Shown: positions 24,275-33,039, counted from the first letter of the stretch. The stretch is DNA of 64,000 nucleotides from Ramlibacter humi (GCF_004681975.1 NZ_SMLK01000007.1:124001-188000), one strand, 5' to 3'. The notes: generated from the sequence alone by a model not told the origin. A program made the numbers and translations.

Positions 24275-26889
24275 GGGGCGAGCTGGCGGCGCAGGATGGA
24301 CGGAATGACGCCACCATACCGCAGGAGCCCGGCCTCCAGCTGCGTTTCCACCGCCGCGGTGGCTTCGAACACCGTCTCCGCCCCGCCCTTTCGCAACAGC
24401 CGCACGCGGATCGCGGCCCGCGGCGCGATGGCTTCGGCCGGCGCGTCGACGTGCCAGCGATCGCCGGCTTCCAGGCCCAGCGTGTCGGGATGCAGGCCCG
24501 GTGGGAACAGCAGCGGCAGGATGCCCATGCCGATCAGGTTGGAGCGGTGGATGCGCTCGAAACCCGCCGCCAGCACGGCGCGGATGCCCAGCAGCCGCTG
24601 GCCCTTCGCGGCCCAGTCGCGCGACGACCCCATGCCGTAACGCTCGCCCGCGACCAGCACGACGGACTCGCCCGCGTCGCGGTAGCGGCGCGCCGCTTCC
24701 CACACCGGCATCACTTCGCCGCTGGGCACGTGCAGCGTGTGCGCCACCGGCGCGCCGGGCGCCAGCCGGTTGCGCAGCGTCTTGCTGTGGAAGGCCGCGC
24801 GCAGCATCACCTCCCAGTTGCCGCGCCGCGACGCGAACACGTTCAGGTCGTCGCGCTTTTCGCCGCGCGCCACCAGGTGGTCGGCCACCAGGCTGTCGGG
24901 CGGGATGGCGCTGGCGGGCGAGATGTGGTCGGTGGTCACGTCGTCGCCCAGCACCAGCAGCGGCCACGCGGTGTACTCGCCGAGCAGGCTGCCTTCGGTT
25001 GCCGCGGCGAACGGCGGACGGCGCAGTGCCGTCGACTTCGGGTCCCACGGAAACAGCGGTGACGCGGGCGCGTCGAGTTGATGCCACAGCGGGTTGGCCG
25101 CGGCGACGGCGAAGCGTGCCGCGAAGTCCGCAGGCTGCACCGCGTCGCGCAGGATGGCCTGCACTTCCTCGCGCGTGGGCCACAGTTCGGGCAGGAACAC
25201 CGGACGGCCTTCGGGTGTGTGCGCCACCGGCTGCGCGCGCAGGTCAACCTGCGCATCGCCGGCGAGCGCGAACGCGATCACCAGCGGCGGCGACATGATG
25301 AAACTGAGCTCCAGGTCCGGGTGCACGCGGCCGGGAAAATTGCGGTTGCCGGAGAGCACCGCCACGCCCTGGCACTCGCCGCGCGCTTGCGCGTCGCGCA
25401 CCTGCGGCGGCAACGGCCCGGGGTTGCCGATGCACGTCGCGCAGCCATGGCCCACGATGTCGAAGCCGACGGCGGACAGGTCCTCGAGCAATCCCGCACG
25501 CGCCAGGTACGCGGCGGCTGCGGGCGAGCCGGGGGACAGCGAGGTCTTCACCCACGCGGCAGGCTTCAGTCCCAGCGCGCGCGCGCGCCGCGCGACCAGG
25601 CCCGCGGCGACGAGCAGGCCCGGATCGGAGGTGTTGGTGCAGCTGGTGATCGCCGCGATCGCAACCGGATGCTCCGGCAGATCGCTTCGCACCACCGGCT
25701 CGAACGCTTCGCCGCGCAGCACTTCGGCCGCTTCGCTGAAATGGCGCAGGTCCTGCGGCCGGCGCGGCCCCGCGATGTGCAGGCCGATGGCAGACAGGTC
25801 GATCTCGATGCTGCGCGTGCAGCGCGGCACGGCATCCGGCTCGAACCACAGCAGGTTGCGGCGGCAATAGGCTTCGACGAGAGCGATGGCCCTGTCGCTG
25901 CGTCCAGTGCGGCGCAGGTAAGCCAGCGTCTCGCCGTCCACAGGGAAGAACCCGATCGTCGCGCCGTACTCCGGCGCCATGTTGGCGACCACGCTGCGCT
26001 CGTCCGCGCGAAGCGTCGACACGCCGGGCCCGAAGAATTCGACGAACGCGCCGGTCACGTCCAGCGCGCGCAGCCGCTGCGTGACGGTCAGCGCAAGGTC
26101 GGTCGCCGTGACACCAGGCGCGAGAGCGCCGGTCAGGCGCACACCCACGACGTCCGGGATCCGCAGCATGGTCGGCATGCCGAACATCACGGTCTGCGCT
26201 TCCAGCCCGCCGACGCCCCAGCCGAGCACGCCGATGCCGTTGACCATGGGCGTGTGGCTGTCGGTGCCGATGAGCGTGTCGGGCACGGCCCAGGCCTCGC
26301 CCTCGCGCTCTTCGACGGTGACCACCGTCGCCAGCTGCTCGAGGTTGATGGTGTGCATGATCCCGGTGCCCGGCGCGTGCACGCGCACGCCGCGCAGGCT
26401 GGCCGCGGCCCAGCGCAGGAAGCGGTAGCGCTCCGCATTGCGGCGGATCTCGTGCGCCATGTTCAGCGCGGGCGCGTCGGGCCGCGCGTACGCCTCCACC
26501 GCCAGCGAGTGGTCGACCGACACGTCCACCGGCAGCACCGGGTTCAGCGAAGTGGGATCGCCGCCCGCCTCGGCCACCGCGTCGCGCATCGCGGCGATGT
26601 CCACCAGCGCCGGCGTGCTGGTGGTGTCGTGCATCAGCACGCGGCCCGGCTGGAAGGCGACTTCCGCTTCGCTGGCGCCGTGATCGGCCCACGCAAGCAA
26701 GGCCGCCATCGATGCATCGCGCTCCGCGCCTTGCTGGTGACGCAGCACGTTCTCCAGCAGCAGGCGCAGCACCACCGGCAGGTGCGCCACGTCCCCTTCC
26801 ACCGCTCGCAGATCGGCGATGCGCAGCTCGCGGTCACCCGCGCGCAACCAGCCCGGCCTTTCGGCCCCGTGTTCATCCATGCTTGCCAT
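24268..26889 (-). CDS. Aconitase-family hydratase (AcnA type)
   Basis: The 873-residue product is full length for AcnA/IRP-type aconitases, which isomerise citrate and isocitrate through an aconitate intermediate using a 4Fe-4S cluster. Cluster cysteines appear in AAITSCTNTSDPG and GHGCATCIGNPGPLPPQ. Active-site stretches are LIGTDSHTPMVNGIGVLGWG and ERYGMGSSRDWAAKG. The N-terminus is short and no ribosome-binding site precedes the ATG at 26889; ATGs at 26880 or leaderless translation are possible. The genetic setting (GntR, Bug receptor) suggests a dedicated paralogue for a citrate-like substrate rather than the TCA-cycle enzyme. Confidence 0.9.
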   Translation of the reverse strand: MASMDEHGAERPGWLRAGDRELRIADLRAVEGDVAHLPVVLRLLLENVLRHQQGAERDASMAALLAWADHGASEAEVAFQPGRVLMHDTTSTPALVDIAAMRDAVAEAGGDPTSLNPVLPVDVSVDHSLAVEAYARPDAPALNMAHEIRRNAERYRFLRWAAASLRGVRVHAPGTGIMHTINLEQLATVVTVEEREGEAWAVPDTLIGTDSHTPMVNGIGVLGWGVGGLEAQTVMFGMPTMLRIPDVVGVRLTGALAPGVTATDLALTVTQRLRALDVTGAFVEFFGPGVSTLRADERSVVANMAPEYGATIGFFPVDGETLAYLRRTGRSDRAIALVEAYCRRNLLWFEPDAVPRCTRSIEIDLSAIGLHIAGPRRPQDLRHFSEAAEVLRGEAFEPVVRSDLPEHPVAIAAITSCTNTSDPGLLVAAGLVARRARALGLKPAAWVKTSLSPGSPAAAAYLARAGLLEDLSAVGFDIVGHGCATCIGNPGPLPPQVRDAQARGECQGVAVLSGNRNFPGRVHPDLELSFIMSPPLVIAFALAGDAQVDLRAQPVAHTPEGRPVFLPELWPTREEVQAILRDAVQPADFAARFAVAAANPLWHQLDAPASPLFPWDPKSTALRRPPFAAATEGSLLGEYTAWPLLVLGDDVTTDHISPASAIPPDSLVADHLVARGEKRDDLNVFASRRGNWEVMLRAAFHSKTLRNRLAPGAPVAHTLHVPSGEVMPVWEAARRYRDAGESVVLVAGERYGMGSSRDWAAKGQRLLGIRAVLAAGFERIHRSNLIGMGILPLLFPPGLHPDTLGLEAGDRWHVDAPAEAIAPRAAIRVRLLRKGGAETVFEATAAVETQLEAGLLRYGGVIPSILRRQLAPC

Positions 26890-26891
26890 TT

Positions 26892-26915
26892 TGCATTTTT
26901 AAGCGCTAATATGCA
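26892..26915. promoter_or_regulatory. Candidate operator between aconitase and Bug genes
   Basis: The arms TTGCAT (26891) and ATGCAA (26911) form an inverted repeat with core TGCA-N16-TGCA in the 71-base divergent gap. The same geometry (TGTA-N16-TACA) occurs at 28956-28979 in the other double-winged-helix GntR module. A possible sigma-70 promoter for the Bug gene overlaps it (TTGCCA at 26883, TAATAT at 26907, spacer 18). Confidence 0.45.
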
Positions 26916-26960
26916 ATTCTCAAACCCAGACTCCCGCCAACGATCAAGGAGACCACCCGC

Positions 26961-27926
26961 ATGCAACGCAGAACCTTCGTCCAGCTCGGCGCCGCCGCGC
27001 TCACCCCGCTCGCCGCCTTCGCGCAGGACTACCCGGCCAAGCCGGTGACCGTGGTCGTGTCGTTCTCCGCCGGCGGCAACAACGACATCCGCGCGCGCCA
27101 GCTGGGGCAGGAAGTCTCGAAGCTGATCGGCCAGTCCATCATCGTGGACAACAAGCCGGGCGCCAGCGGCAACATCGGGCACGACTTCGTGGCACGCGCC
27201 GCCGCCGACGGCTACACGCTGGGCATCGGCGCCATGGGCCCGCTGGCGGTGAACCCGTCGATCTACCCGAAGATGAACTTCGATCCGCAGAAGGACTTCA
27301 CGCCCATCGTGCTGATCGAGAAGGCGCCGCTGGTGCTGGTCACGCGCGTGGACAAGCCGTACAAGAGCCTGGCCGACGTGATCGCCGCCGCGAAGGCCAA
27401 GCCGGGTTCGCTGAGCATCGGCAACGCCGGCACCGGCGGCGCGCACCACCTGAGCGCCGAGCTGTTCAAGCAGCAGGCCGGCGTCTTCGCCCTCTCCGTG
27501 CCGTACAAGGGTGGCGGCCCCGCGTCCAATGCGCTGCTGTCCGGCGAGGTCGACATGATGTTCGAGCAGACCTACGCCGCCCTGCCCTCCATCCAGGCCG
27601 GCAAGACGCGCCCGCTGGCGGTCACCAGCGAGAAGCGGCTGCCTTCGCTGCCCGGCGTGCCGACGATGGCGGAGCTGGGTTACCCCAAGGCCACGGTGTC
27701 CAACTGGCTGGGCCTCGTCGGGCCCAAGGGCATGTCACCCGCGACCGTGAAGAAGCTGAACGAAGCCTTCAACAAGGTGCTGGCCATGCCGGACATCAAG
27801 GCCAAGATCGCCGGTCCCGGCAACGAGATCGGCGGCGGCACGCCCGAGGAGTTCGCCGCCTTCATCGCGGCCGAGAACCGCAAGTGGGCCGACGTGGTGA
27901 AGACGGCCCACATCCGCATGGAGTGA
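26961..27926 (+). CDS. Bug-family tripartite tricarboxylate receptor
   Basis: The 321-residue periplasmic protein has a signal peptide (about 1-21, ending AAFAQ). The Bug hallmarks are YPAKPVTVVVSFSAGGNNDI, IVDNKPGASGNIG, AAADGYTLGIGAMGPLAVNP, and GGTPEEFAAFIAAENRKW near the end. Bug proteins bind carboxylates and normally feed a TctAB permease; no tctAB is in the window. It is divergent from the aconitase operon, which suggests that its ligand is the substrate of that pathway. It ends one base before the stop of the next Bug gene, which reads the other way. Confidence 0.95.
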   Translation: MQRRTFVQLGAAALTPLAAFAQDYPAKPVTVVVSFSAGGNNDIRARQLGQEVSKLIGQSIIVDNKPGASGNIGHDFVARAAADGYTLGIGAMGPLAVNPSIYPKMNFDPQKDFTPIVLIEKAPLVLVTRVDKPYKSLADVIAAAKAKPGSLSIGNAGTGGAHHLSAELFKQQAGVFALSVPYKGGGPASNALLSGEVDMMFEQTYAALPSIQAGKTRPLAVTSEKRLPSLPGVPTMAELGYPKATVSNWLGLVGPKGMSPATVKKLNEAFNKVLAMPDIKAKIAGPGNEIGGGTPEEFAAFIAAENRKWADVVKTAHIRME

Positions 27927-27927
27927 A

Positions 27928-28923
27928 CTATTCGGGCTTGATGCCCTTGTCCCTGATCAGGGCCGACCAGCGCTTCGTCTCGCTGCCCACCAGCGCGGCG
28001 AAGTCTTCCGGCGTGCCGCCACCCACCACGTTGCCCGGCGTGGTGATGCGCTGCGAGATGTCCGGGTCCTGCAGCGCGCGGTTGATCGCCTGGTTCAGCT
28101 TGTCGATGACGGGCCTGGGCGTGCCTTTGGGCGCGACGATGCCGAACCAGTTGGAGATCTCCATGTCGCGGATGCCCAGCTCGGCGAAGGTGGGCACGTC
28201 GGGCAGCGAAGGCAGGCGCTTCTCGTGCGCCACCGCCAGCGCGCGCATCTTCGCGGGCGACGACTTCAGGTACGGCATCACCGAAGGCAGCATCTCGAAC
28301 ATGTAGTCCACCTGCCCGGCCAGCAGGTCGTTGGCGGCCTGGCTGCCGCCGCGGTACGGGATATGGGTGGACGAAGTGCCCGTCACCGACTTGAACATCT
28401 CGCCGGCCAGGTGGAAGGCGCCGCCGGAACCGGCGGACGCGTAGCTCATCTGGCCGGGCCTGGCCTTCAGGGCGGCCATCAGTTCGGGCAACGTCTTGTG
28501 CGGCGACTTGTCCGCGTTCACCACCAGCACCAGCGGGCCGCGCTCCAGCAAGGCCACCGGCATCAGGTCGATGGCCGGATCGAACGGCGTGGCCTGGGGC
28601 AGCAGCGTGCGGTTCACCGTCAGCGGCGCGAGGTTGCCCACGCCGATGGTGTAGCCGTCAGGCGCCGCCTTGGCGATGGCGGCGGTGCCGATGTTGCCGT
28701 TGCCGCCCGGCTTGTTGTCCACCACCACCGATTGCCCCAGGTACGCCGCGATCTTCTGCCCCACCTGGCGCGCCCGCACGTCGGAGCTGCCGCCGGCGGC
28801 ATAGGGAACGATCAGCGTGATGGGCTTGCCGGGGTAACTGGCGGGTGTTTGCGCCCACGCGCCGAAAGATGCGGCGAGCAGGACGGCGCACGCGGCGCGG
28901 CGTAGGAAAGCGGGTGGGTGCAT
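27928..28923 (-). CDS. Bug-family tripartite tricarboxylate receptor
   Basis: The 331-residue protein has a signal peptide (about 1-24, ending SFGAWAQ) and the Bug pattern YPGKPITLIVPYAAGGSSDV, VVDNKPGGNGNIGTAAIA, SYASAGSGGAFHLAGEMF, and GGTPEDFAALVGSETKRW. It is convergent with the preceding Bug gene and divergent from the dehydrogenase-OtnK-OtnC operon, mirroring the first module. Its ligand is probably the acid degraded by that operon. No TctAB partner is nearby. Confidence 0.95.
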   Translation of the reverse strand: MHPPAFLRRAACAVLLAASFGAWAQTPASYPGKPITLIVPYAAGGSSDVRARQVGQKIAAYLGQSVVVDNKPGGNGNIGTAAIAKAAPDGYTIGVGNLAPLTVNRTLLPQATPFDPAIDLMPVALLERGPLVLVVNADKSPHKTLPELMAALKARPGQMSYASAGSGGAFHLAGEMFKSVTGTSSTHIPYRGGSQAANDLLAGQVDYMFEMLPSVMPYLKSSPAKMRALAVAHEKRLPSLPDVPTFAELGIRDMEISNWFGIVAPKGTPRPVIDKLNQAINRALQDPDISQRITTPGNVVGGGTPEDFAALVGSETKRWSALIRDKGIKPE

Positions 28924-28955
28924 GTCGGCCTCCGGTCAGGAACGATGCCGTAAAA

Positions 28956-28979
28956 TGTACCCAATGCTTATCCGATACA
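28956..28979. promoter_or_regulatory. Candidate operator between Bug and dehydrogenase genes
   Basis: TGTA-N16-TACA inverted repeat in the 144-base divergent gap, with flanking AA on the left and AT on the right. Its length and spacing equal those of the candidate at 26892-26915, and both contain a central AAGC or GCTT. Each site belongs to a module with a double-winged-helix GntR regulator. Confidence 0.4.
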
Positions 28980-29067
28980 ATCTTGGGACTGACCCCTAGA
29001 ACGATCCTCCTCCATCCGCCGGGCCGCAGAGCTGCCTTGGTACATGTCACCTGAACCGGAGATTCTC

Positions 29068-30141
29068 ATGAAGTTCATCGTCCTGCCGTGCGACGGCATC
29101 GGCCCCGAAATCGTTGGCGCGTCCGTGCGCGTGCTGGAAGCGGCGGACCGCCGCTTCGGCCTGGGCGTGAAACTCGACTACGAGAAGGTGGGCTTCGACA
29201 GCCTGCGCGAGTTCGGCACCACGCTGCGCGACGAGGTGCTGCAGCGCGCCCGCACTTGCGACGGCATCATCCTGGGCACGCAGTCGCATGCCGACTACCC
29301 GGTGCCGGAGAAGGGCGGCCGCAACGTGTCGGCGGGCTTCCGCGTCGGCCTGGACCTGTACGCCAACGTGCGCCCCGCCCGCACCCGCCCCTTCCTGGAA
29401 TCGAACATGAAGCCGGGCCGCAGCATGGACCTGGTGATCATGCGCGAGGCCACCGAAGGCTTCTACCCCGACCGCAACATGACGCGCGGCTGGGGCGAGG
29501 TGATGCCCAGCCCCGACATGGCGCTGTCCACCCGCAAGATCACGCGGCATTGCAGCGAACGCATCGCGCGCCGCGCGTTCGAACTGGCGATGACCCGCCG
29601 CAAGAAAGTCACGGCCATCCACAAGGCCAACAGCTTCCACATGACCGACGGCCTGTTCCTGGAAGCCGTGCGCCACGTGGCGAAAGACTTCCCCGAGGTG
29701 AAACTGGACGACCTGCTGGTGGACGCTTCCACCGCGCACCTGGTGCGCGAGCCCGAGCGCTTCGACGTGCTGGTGGCCACCAACTTCTACGGCGACATCC
29801 TGTCGGACCTGGCGAGCGAACTGTCCGGCAGCCTGGGACTGGCCGGCTCCGTGATGGCCAGCGACGACCTGTGCTGCGCGCAGGCGCAGCACGGCTCCGC
29901 GCCCGGCATCGCCGGCCAGGACATCGCCAACCCGGTGTCCATGATCCTGTCGGTGGCGATGATGGTCCGCTGGGTGGGCGACAAGCGCGGCCATGATGGC
30001 CTGCGCAAGGCCGGTGACGCGATGACCGCCGCGGTGGACCGCGTGCTGGAGAACCCGGCCACCCGCACCCGCGACATCGGTGGCACCATCGGCTGCGAAG
30101 CCTTCGGCCAGGCCGTCGCCCGCGCCGTCGAAGCCGCCTGA
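29068..30141 (+). CDS. Isopropylmalate/tartrate-type beta-decarboxylating dehydrogenase
   Basis: The 357-residue product belongs to the isocitrate/isopropylmalate/D-malate dehydrogenase family: IVLPCDGIGPEIVGASVRVL at the N-terminus, ANVRPARTRPFLESNMKPGR with the substrate arginines, VIMREATEGFYPD, TAIHKANSFHMTDGLF with the catalytic Lys, and FYGDILSDLASELSGSLGLA. It oxidises a 2-hydroxyacid bearing a carboxylate, with NAD(P). ATG 29068 is preferred over 29044 because it gives the family's normal start MKFIVLPCDG. It heads an operon with OtnK- and OtnC-like enzymes, so the substrate is probably a sugar-derived acid or tartrate-like compound. Confidence 0.9.
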   Translation: MKFIVLPCDGIGPEIVGASVRVLEAADRRFGLGVKLDYEKVGFDSLREFGTTLRDEVLQRARTCDGIILGTQSHADYPVPEKGGRNVSAGFRVGLDLYANVRPARTRPFLESNMKPGRSMDLVIMREATEGFYPDRNMTRGWGEVMPSPDMALSTRKITRHCSERIARRAFELAMTRRKKVTAIHKANSFHMTDGLFLEAVRHVAKDFPEVKLDDLLVDASTAHLVREPERFDVLVATNFYGDILSDLASELSGSLGLAGSVMASDDLCCAQAQHGSAPGIAGQDIANPVSMILSVAMMVRWVGDKRGHDGLRKAGDAMTAAVDRVLENPATRTRDIGGTIGCEAFGQAVARAVEAA

Positions 30142-30149
30142 CACGCCGC

Positions 30150-31421
30150 ATGCCCACCACCCCGCTCCTGCTCGGCTGCATCGCCGACGACTTCACCGGG
30201 GCCACCGACCTGGCCAACAACCTGGTGCGCGCCGGCATGCGCGTCGTGCAGGCCATCGGCGTGCCCGAAGAGCCGGTGCGGAGCGCCGACGCGGTGGTGG
30301 TCGCGCTGAAGTCGCGCACCATCCCCGCGGCCGAAGCGGTGGCGCAATCGCTGGCCGCGCTGCGCTGGCTGCAGGGCCAGGGCTGCGGGCAGTTCTACTT
30401 CAAGGTCTGCTCCACCTTCGACTCCACGCCCAAGGGCAACATCGGGCCGGTGGCCGAAGCCCTGCTGCAGGCGCTGGGCGCGGACTTCTGCTGCGTGACG
30501 CCGGCCTTCCCAGAGAACGGCCGCACCGTCTACAAGGGCCACCTGTTCGTCGGCGACGTTCTGCTCAGCGATTCGGGCATACGCCACCACCCGCTGACGC
30601 CGATGACCGACGCCAGCCTGGTGCGCGTGATGCAGGCGCAGTCGCAAGGCCGCGTGGGGCTCATCGAGCACGCGCAGGTGGCGGCGGGCGAGCAGGCGAT
30701 CTGCGCGCGCATCGCGGCGCTGCGGGCAGAGGGCGCGCGCTTCGCCATCGTCGATGCCATCGACAACCGCGACCTGCTCGCGCTGGGCCGCGCGCTGCGC
30801 GACGCGCCGCTGGTGGTGGCGGGGTCCGGCGTTGCCATCGGACTGCCACAGAACCATGGGCTGCAGCCTTCCGCCCAGGCGGCCGAACTGCCGCGTGCGC
30901 AAGGGACGCGCGCCGTGGTGTCGGGCAGCTGCTCGGTCGCCACCAACCAGCAGGTGAAGGAATTCCTCGCGGCCGGCCGCCCCGCGCTCGCGGTCGATCC
31001 TCTGCGCATCGCGGCGGGCCACGACATCGTCACCGAGGCGCTCGCATGGGCCGATGGCAAGCTCGGCGAGCAGCCTGTGCTCGTGTATTCCAGCGCGCCG
31101 CCGGAAGTGGTGCGCGACATCCAGCAATCGCTCGGCGCTTCGAAGGCCGGCGACATGGTGGAGCAGGCGCTGGCGGCCATCGCTCGCGGGCTGGTGGAAC
31201 GTGGCGTGCGTCAGCTGGTGGTGGCCGGCGGCGAGACTTCGGGCGCGGTGGTGCAAGCGCTGGGCATCCGGCAGATGCGCATCGGCCCGCAGATTGATCC
31301 CGGCGTGCCGTGGTGCTTCGCCGACGCGCCCGCGTGCGGCGCGCAGGTTCACCTGGCGCTGAAATCGGGTAACTTCGGCACGCACGATTTCTTCACCAAA
31401 GCCTTCCAGCGACTGCCATGA
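30150..31421 (+). CDS. otnK: Four-carbon acid sugar kinase, OtnK family (DUF1537)
   Basis: The 423-residue product starts with LLGCIADDFTGATDLANNLV, the signature of the DUF1537 kinases. The C-terminal nucleotide-binding half carries VVSGSCSVATNQQV and VVAGGETSGAVVQALGI. OtnK phosphorylates 3-oxo-tetronate before decarboxylation in the degradation of threonate and erythronate. The gene lies eight bases after the dehydrogenase gene and overlaps the OtnC-like gene by four bases, so the three form one pathway unit. The exact acid is inferred. Confidence 0.92.
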   Translation: MPTTPLLLGCIADDFTGATDLANNLVRAGMRVVQAIGVPEEPVRSADAVVVALKSRTIPAAEAVAQSLAALRWLQGQGCGQFYFKVCSTFDSTPKGNIGPVAEALLQALGADFCCVTPAFPENGRTVYKGHLFVGDVLLSDSGIRHHPLTPMTDASLVRVMQAQSQGRVGLIEHAQVAAGEQAICARIAALRAEGARFAIVDAIDNRDLLALGRALRDAPLVVAGSGVAIGLPQNHGLQPSAQAAELPRAQGTRAVVSGSCSVATNQQVKEFLAAGRPALAVDPLRIAAGHDIVTEALAWADGKLGEQPVLVYSSAPPEVVRDIQQSLGASKAGDMVEQALAAIARGLVERGVRQLVVAGGETSGAVVQALGIRQMRIGPQIDPGVPWCFADAPACGAQVHLALKSGNFGTHDFFTKAFQRLP

Positions 31422-32071
31422 ACGAGGAACAAGCGCGCCACGAGATCTGCCGCGTCGGCCGCAGCCTGTTCGAGCGCGGCTATGTGCATGCGACGGCCGG
31501 GAACATCAGCGTGCGGCTGGACGACGGCTTCCTCATCACGCCCACCGATGCCTGCCTGGGCTTCCTGGATCCCGCGGCGCTGGCCAAGGTGGACGGCAGC
31601 GGACAGCAGATCAGCGGCGATCGCGCCAGCAAGACGCTCACGCTGCACCGGCGCATCTACGCGGCGGCCGGCGACGCGGCGCGCTGCGTCATCCACACCC
31701 ACAGCACGCATTGCGTGGCGCTGACGCTGGAAGGCGCCGGCCCCGAGCTGCTGCCGCCGGTGACGCCGTATTTCGTGATGAAGGTCGGGCACGTGCCCGT
31801 CATCCCCTATCACCGTCCCGGCGATCCCGCCGTGGGCGATCTCGTCGCGGCGGAGATCCAGCGGCGCCAGGCGAGCGGCACGCCCATCCGCGCGGTGATG
31901 CTCGACCGCCTGGGCCCCAACGTGTGGCACACGGCGCCCGCGAACGCGATGGCGGTGCTGGAGGAACTGGAAGAGACCGCCAAGCTGTGGCGCATCACCG
32001 GCGGCCGCCCCGCGCCGCTTCACGAGGACGCCATCGCGCAGCTGCGCGAAGCTTTCGGCGCGTCATGGTGA
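31418..32071 (+). CDS. otnC: 3-oxo-tetronate 4-phosphate decarboxylase-like class II aldolase
   Basis: The 217-residue product is a class II aldolase/adducin-family protein: RGYVHATAGNISVRLDDGFL, ITPTDACLGFLDPAAL, and the metal-binding VIHTHSTHCVALTL with the two His. OtnC decarboxylates 3-oxo-tetronate 4-phosphate to dihydroxyacetone phosphate and follows OtnK in the pathway. ATGA overlap with otnK on one side and a 7-base overlap with the GntR gene on the other show a compact operon. Confidence 0.92.
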   Translation: MNEEQARHEICRVGRSLFERGYVHATAGNISVRLDDGFLITPTDACLGFLDPAALAKVDGSGQQISGDRASKTLTLHRRIYAAAGDAARCVIHTHSTHCVALTLEGAGPELLPPVTPYFVMKVGHVPVIPYHRPGDPAVGDLVAAEIQRRQASGTPIRAVMLDRLGPNVWHTAPANAMAVLEELEETAKLWRITGGRPAPLHEDAIAQLREAFGASW

Positions 32072-33009
32072 AACGGGCCGAACCGCCGTCCAACGTCAGC
32101 CGGCTGGCGCCCGCGCTGGCGGGCCGCATCGCCGGCATGATCCGGCGCGAAGGCTTCCCCATCGGCCATCGCCTGACCGAGCAGGCGCTGTGCGACGAAC
32201 TCGGCGTGTCGCGCTCGCCGGTGCGCAAGGCATTGCAGTACCTGGCCACCACCGGCGTCGTGCGCTCGGAACCGAACAAGGGCTTCCAGGTCGCCAAGCC
32301 CGCGTCGGCGCTGGCTTCCCTCTCGCTGCCGCAGCCTTCGGATTCCGACGAAGCCATCTACATGCTGGTCGCCGACGAACGCCTGGCGGCGAAGCTGGGC
32401 GACGAGGTGACCGAGAGCGAGCTGATGGACCGCTACGGCACCACGCGGCTGCAGGTGCAGCGCGTGTTGAACCGCATGGCGCGCGAAGGCATCGTGGAAC
32501 GCAAGGCAGGCCGCGGCTGGGCGTTCGAGCCCATGCTGAACACGCCCGAGGCTTACCGCGAGAGCTATCGCTTCCGCATGATCATCGAGCCGGCTTCGCT
32601 GCTGGAACCCGGCTACGCGGTGGACAAGGCGGAACTGGAGAAGTGCTACCGCGAGCAGATGGAGCTGCTGGAAGGCGGCCTGGACAAGTGGCCGCGATCG
32701 CAGCTGTTCCCGCCGGGCGTGCAGTTGCACGAAGTCATCGTGGCCGGCGCGCACAACCGGCTGCTGCTGGATTCGCTGCGCAAGGTGAACCAGCTGCGCC
32801 GCCTGGTGGAATACCGTGCCAAGCTGGACCGCACCCGCATGCGCGAGCAGTGCGAGGAACACCTGGTGCTGATCGACCTGGTGCGGCGCGACGAGCGCAT
32901 GGAAGCGGCGCACTACCTGCGCCAGCACCTGGACGGCGCGCGCCGGCGCAAGGCCGGGCAGGAAGCCGTGCTGGACGCGGCCACGGCCGCGCGGCGGATC
33001 AAGCCTTGA
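32065..33009 (+). CDS. GntR-family regulator with two winged-helix domains and FCD domain
   Basis: The 314-residue protein repeats the architecture of the regulator at 23375-24274. The first winged helix is about 10-75 (IGHRLTEQALCDELGVSRSP, VRKALQYLATTGVVRSEPNK). The second is about 100-170 (TESELMDRYGTTRLQVQRVL, NRMAREGIVERKAGRGWAFE). The FCD-type domain follows (ESYRFRMIIEPASLLEPGYA, VQLHEVIVAGAHNRLLLDSL). It closes the acid-sugar operon and probably regulates it together with the divergent Bug gene. The ATG at 32065 lies within the otnC end. Confidence 0.9.
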   Translation: MVKRAEPPSNVSRLAPALAGRIAGMIRREGFPIGHRLTEQALCDELGVSRSPVRKALQYLATTGVVRSEPNKGFQVAKPASALASLSLPQPSDSDEAIYMLVADERLAAKLGDEVTESELMDRYGTTRLQVQRVLNRMAREGIVERKAGRGWAFEPMLNTPEAYRESYRFRMIIEPASLLEPGYAVDKAELEKCYREQMELLEGGLDKWPRSQLFPPGVQLHEVIVAGAHNRLLLDSLRKVNQLRRLVEYRAKLDRTRMREQCEEHLVLIDLVRRDERMEAAHYLRQHLDGARRRKAGQEAVLDAATAARRIKP

Positions 33010-33039
33010 TGTTCGGCCTGTTCATCCGCTGCTCGCCCC

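Noticed and set aside
25078-27048. 656-codon open frame on the plus strand opposite the aconitase gene
   Set aside because: It is His/Arg/Gly-rich low-complexity sequence with no domain pattern, antiparallel to a clear aconitase. Long antisense frames are expected in such GC-rich DNA.
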